Assembly (NCBI RefSeq): GCF_016654115.1
Contig: NZ_JAEQAZ010000029.1
Span: 1-64,000 of the forward strand
From: Streptomyces sp. MBT53
GTDB taxonomy: Bacteria > Actinomycetota > Actinomycetes > Streptomycetales > Streptomycetaceae
Length of the DNA: 64,000 nt
Reading direction: 5' to 3'
The position numbers and the translations under genes were made by a program. This document shows positions 62,591 to 64,000 of this stretch, in pieces (positions within the stretch are counted from its first letter, which is position 1; each line of letters begins with the position of its first letter). The notes beneath the pieces are model-generated. The model had not been told where the DNA came from and searched no databases. It saw only the letters and a list, made by a program, of their open reading frames with translations.

Positions 62591-63733
62591 ATGCGCCGAA
62601 CGATCTTCACCGAGGAGCACGAGCTGTTCCGGGAGACCGCCCGCTCCTACTACCTGCGGGAATGCGCGCCGTACGCCGAGCAGTGGGAGCGGGACGGGCA
62701 GGTGAGCCGGGCCGCGTGGGCGGCGGCGGGCAAGGCCGGACTCATCGGCTGGCAGTTCCCGGAGGAGTACGGCGGCCAGGGGATATGGGACTTCCGCTAC
62801 AACGCCATCATGGCGGAGGAGATGGCGGCCACCAGCTCGGTCGGCATCGGGCTCGGGCTGCAGAACGACGTCATCCCGCCCTACCTGACGAACCTCACCA
62901 CCCCTGAGCAGAAGGCCCGTTGGCTGCCCGGAGTGACCAGCGGCGAGACGATCTGCGCGCTCGCGCTCTCGGAGCCGGCCGCCGGTTCCGACCTCAAGGC
63001 CATCCGCACCACCGCCCGCCGCGACGGCGACGAGTGGGTGATCGACGGCTCCAAGACCTTCATCACCAACGGCATCCTGGCCGACCTGGTCGTCGTCGCC
63101 TGCAAGACCGACCCCGACGCCGGGCACAAGGGCATCAGCCTGATCGTCGTCGAACGGGACACGGAGGGCTTCGAGCGCGGACGCAAGCTCGACAAGGTCG
63201 GCATGAAGGCGCAGGACACCGCCGAACTCTTCTTCCACGAGGTCCGCGTCCCCGCCGAGAACCTCATCGGGCAGGAGAACCGCGGTTTCTACCACATGAT
63301 GGGCAACCTCCCCACCGAGCGCCTCGCCATCGCCGTCTCCTCGCTGGCGGCCGCCGAGCGGGCGTACGAACTGGCGCTGGACTACGCCAGGACCCGTACG
63401 GCGTTCGGGCAGCCCATCGGCGAGTTCCAGGCCAACCGCTTCGCCCTCGCCGACATCAAGGCGAAGCTGGGCGCCGCCCGCGTCTACGTCGACGGCTGCA
63501 TCATGGGCCTGTTCCAGGGCGAGTTGACGGCCGAGGAGGCCGCGGCGGCCAAGTACTGGACCTCGGAGACCGGCTGGGAGGTCATCGACCGCTGTATGCA
63601 GTTGTTCGGCGGCTACGGCTACGTCAACGAGTACGAGATCGCCCGGATCTGGCGTGACAGCCGGGTGCAGCGGGTGTTCGGCGGGACCTCGGAGATCATG
63701 CAGGAGATCATCGGGCGCTCGCTGGGCCTCTGA
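62591..63733 (+). CDS. Acyl-CoA dehydrogenase (long-chain/isovaleryl-like)
   Basis: The protein is 380 residues. It has ALALSEPAAGSDLKAIRTTA, the FAD segment KTFITNGILADLVVVACKTD, RTRTAFGQPIGEFQANRFAL, LFGGYGYVNEYEIARIWRDS and RVFGGTSEIMQEIIGRSLGL. The glutamate in NLPTERLAIAVSS fits the catalytic base of the LCAD/isovaleryl group. It is a normal soluble ACAD, and electrons go to EtfAB. It stands first in a plus-strand run with the aldehyde dehydrogenase that begins at 63825. Confidence 0.93.
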   Translation: MRRTIFTEEHELFRETARSYYLRECAPYAEQWERDGQVSRAAWAAAGKAGLIGWQFPEEYGGQGIWDFRYNAIMAEEMAATSSVGIGLGLQNDVIPPYLTNLTTPEQKARWLPGVTSGETICALALSEPAAGSDLKAIRTTARRDGDEWVIDGSKTFITNGILADLVVVACKTDPDAGHKGISLIVVERDTEGFERGRKLDKVGMKAQDTAELFFHEVRVPAENLIGQENRGFYHMMGNLPTERLAIAVSSLAAAERAYELALDYARTRTAFGQPIGEFQANRFALADIKAKLGAARVYVDGCIMGLFQGELTAEEAAAAKYWTSETGWEVIDRCMQLFGGYGYVNEYEIARIWRDSRVQRVFGGTSEIMQEIIGRSLGL

Positions 63734-63762
63734 TACCAGCCGAACTCATTGACTGGCTTGGA

Positions 63763-63781
63763 TAAATAGGTTAGCTATTTA
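63763..63781. promoter_or_regulatory. 19-bp inverted repeat before the aldehyde dehydrogenase gene
   Basis: TAAATAG-GTTAG-CTATTTA is a perfect 7-5-7 inverted repeat in a strongly AT-rich gap. Its centre on the minus strand reads AGCTAAC, the same heptamer as at 41851-41857. It lies about 45 bases upstream of the GTG start at 63825. Confidence 0.6.
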
Positions 63782-63824
63782 AGCGAGATGTGCGAGATGT
63801 GGGATGCGGCTCAAGGAGGCAACC

Positions 63825-64000
63825 GTGGTCACGGTCGACGTGAAGCTGCACCAGGACAGAGCCAAGCACGACCTGCCGCGCCCCCGACTGGTCATCGGCG
63901 GCAAGGACGTCACCGACACGAGCGGCGGCCGGTACGAGCACCGCAACCCGGCGACCGGCCTCGTCCAGGCGCACATCCCGCTCGCGGGCCCCGCCGAGGT
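63825..64000 (+). CDS. Aldehyde dehydrogenase family protein, N-terminal part
   Basis: The GTG at 63825 follows AAGGAGG at good spacing; the gene runs off the window. The visible 58 residues include RLVIGGKDVTDTSGGRYEHR and NPATGLVQAHIPLAGPAEV, the usual opening of NAD(P)-dependent aldehyde dehydrogenases (IGG.......NPATG). It would oxidise an aldehyde to an acid that the ligase or CoA-transferase could activate. An inverted repeat lies directly upstream. Confidence 0.8.
   Translation, partial: MVTVDVKLHQDRAKHDLPRPRLVIGGKDVTDTSGGRYEHRNPATGLVQAHIPLAGPAE

Overview
The window is high-GC DNA with strong G/C third-position bias, short ATGA/GTGA gene overlaps, frequent GTG/TTG starts and gene families typical of Streptomyces or a close relative: a FHA/Ser-Thr kinase pair, a Tat-exported peptidoglycan-binding protein, DasR-like sites at chitinase genes, DUF2690, PucR- and AraC-type regulators. 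I see no tRNA, rRNA, CRISPR array or intact insertion sequence. The low-copy functions and small gene remnants suggest an accessory chromosomal region, but the position on the replicon cannot be read from the sequence.

Layout. 0-9 kb is cell-envelope biology: a partial secreted SH3-like protein, an M23-like secreted protein, a FHA protein overlapping a transmembrane Ser/Thr kinase whose outer domain resembles the two secreted neighbours, a Tat-exported DUF1906 protein with four peptidoglycan-binding repeats, and two coupled membrane-tethered HTH proteins, one with an outer peptidoglycan-binding domain and one split by an in-frame TAG from a DUF2690 domain. 9-13 kb has an FAD oxidoreductase and a TetR gene divergent from an aldo/keto reductase plus reductase/epimerase, with two matching palindromes between them. 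13-19 kb has a fatty-acyl desaturase and its ferredoxin reductase, a divergent PucR-type regulator, a thioredoxin-like protein, and a diacylglycerol kinase/PAP2 pair. 19-24 kb has two GH18 chitinases with candidate DasR boxes. 24-30 kb has an AraC/GyrI regulator, an MFS exporter, a YbdK-type ligase and a large GAF-PucR regulator.

30-40 kb is a compact stress island: dnaK-grpE-cbpA-type dnaJ-cbpM-clpB-thioredoxin-UBP zinc finger-(cNMP/thioredoxin-like/thioredoxin reductase fusion), seven of eight junctions touching or within 10 bases, followed by a convergent histone-fold DUF1931 gene. No HAIR or CIRCE operator is visible upstream of this dnaK.

40-64 kb is a CoA-thioester catabolic cluster: an AraC regulator, five complete acyl-CoA dehydrogenases in six places where flavin-linked oxidation is expected (one pair probably heteromeric), EtfA/EtfB, a PaaK-like ligase with a half-size partner, Hsd4A-like (R)-3-hydroxyacyl-CoA dehydrogenases, a DUF35 protein coupled to an Ltp-type thiolase/aldolase, a class III CoA-transferase, enoyl-CoA hydratase, LLM flavin enzyme, ACMSD-like amidohydrolase, thioesterase, a GNAT/acyl-CoA synthetase fusion lacking much of its ATP-grasp domain, and the start of an aldehyde dehydrogenase. 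The gene set resembles pathways that shorten branched or steroid-like side chains, but the substrate is not readable here. Five intergenic gaps of this cluster carry AT-rich sites sharing a heptamer close to AGYTAAC, which suggests one shared regulator not encoded among the cluster genes seen here.
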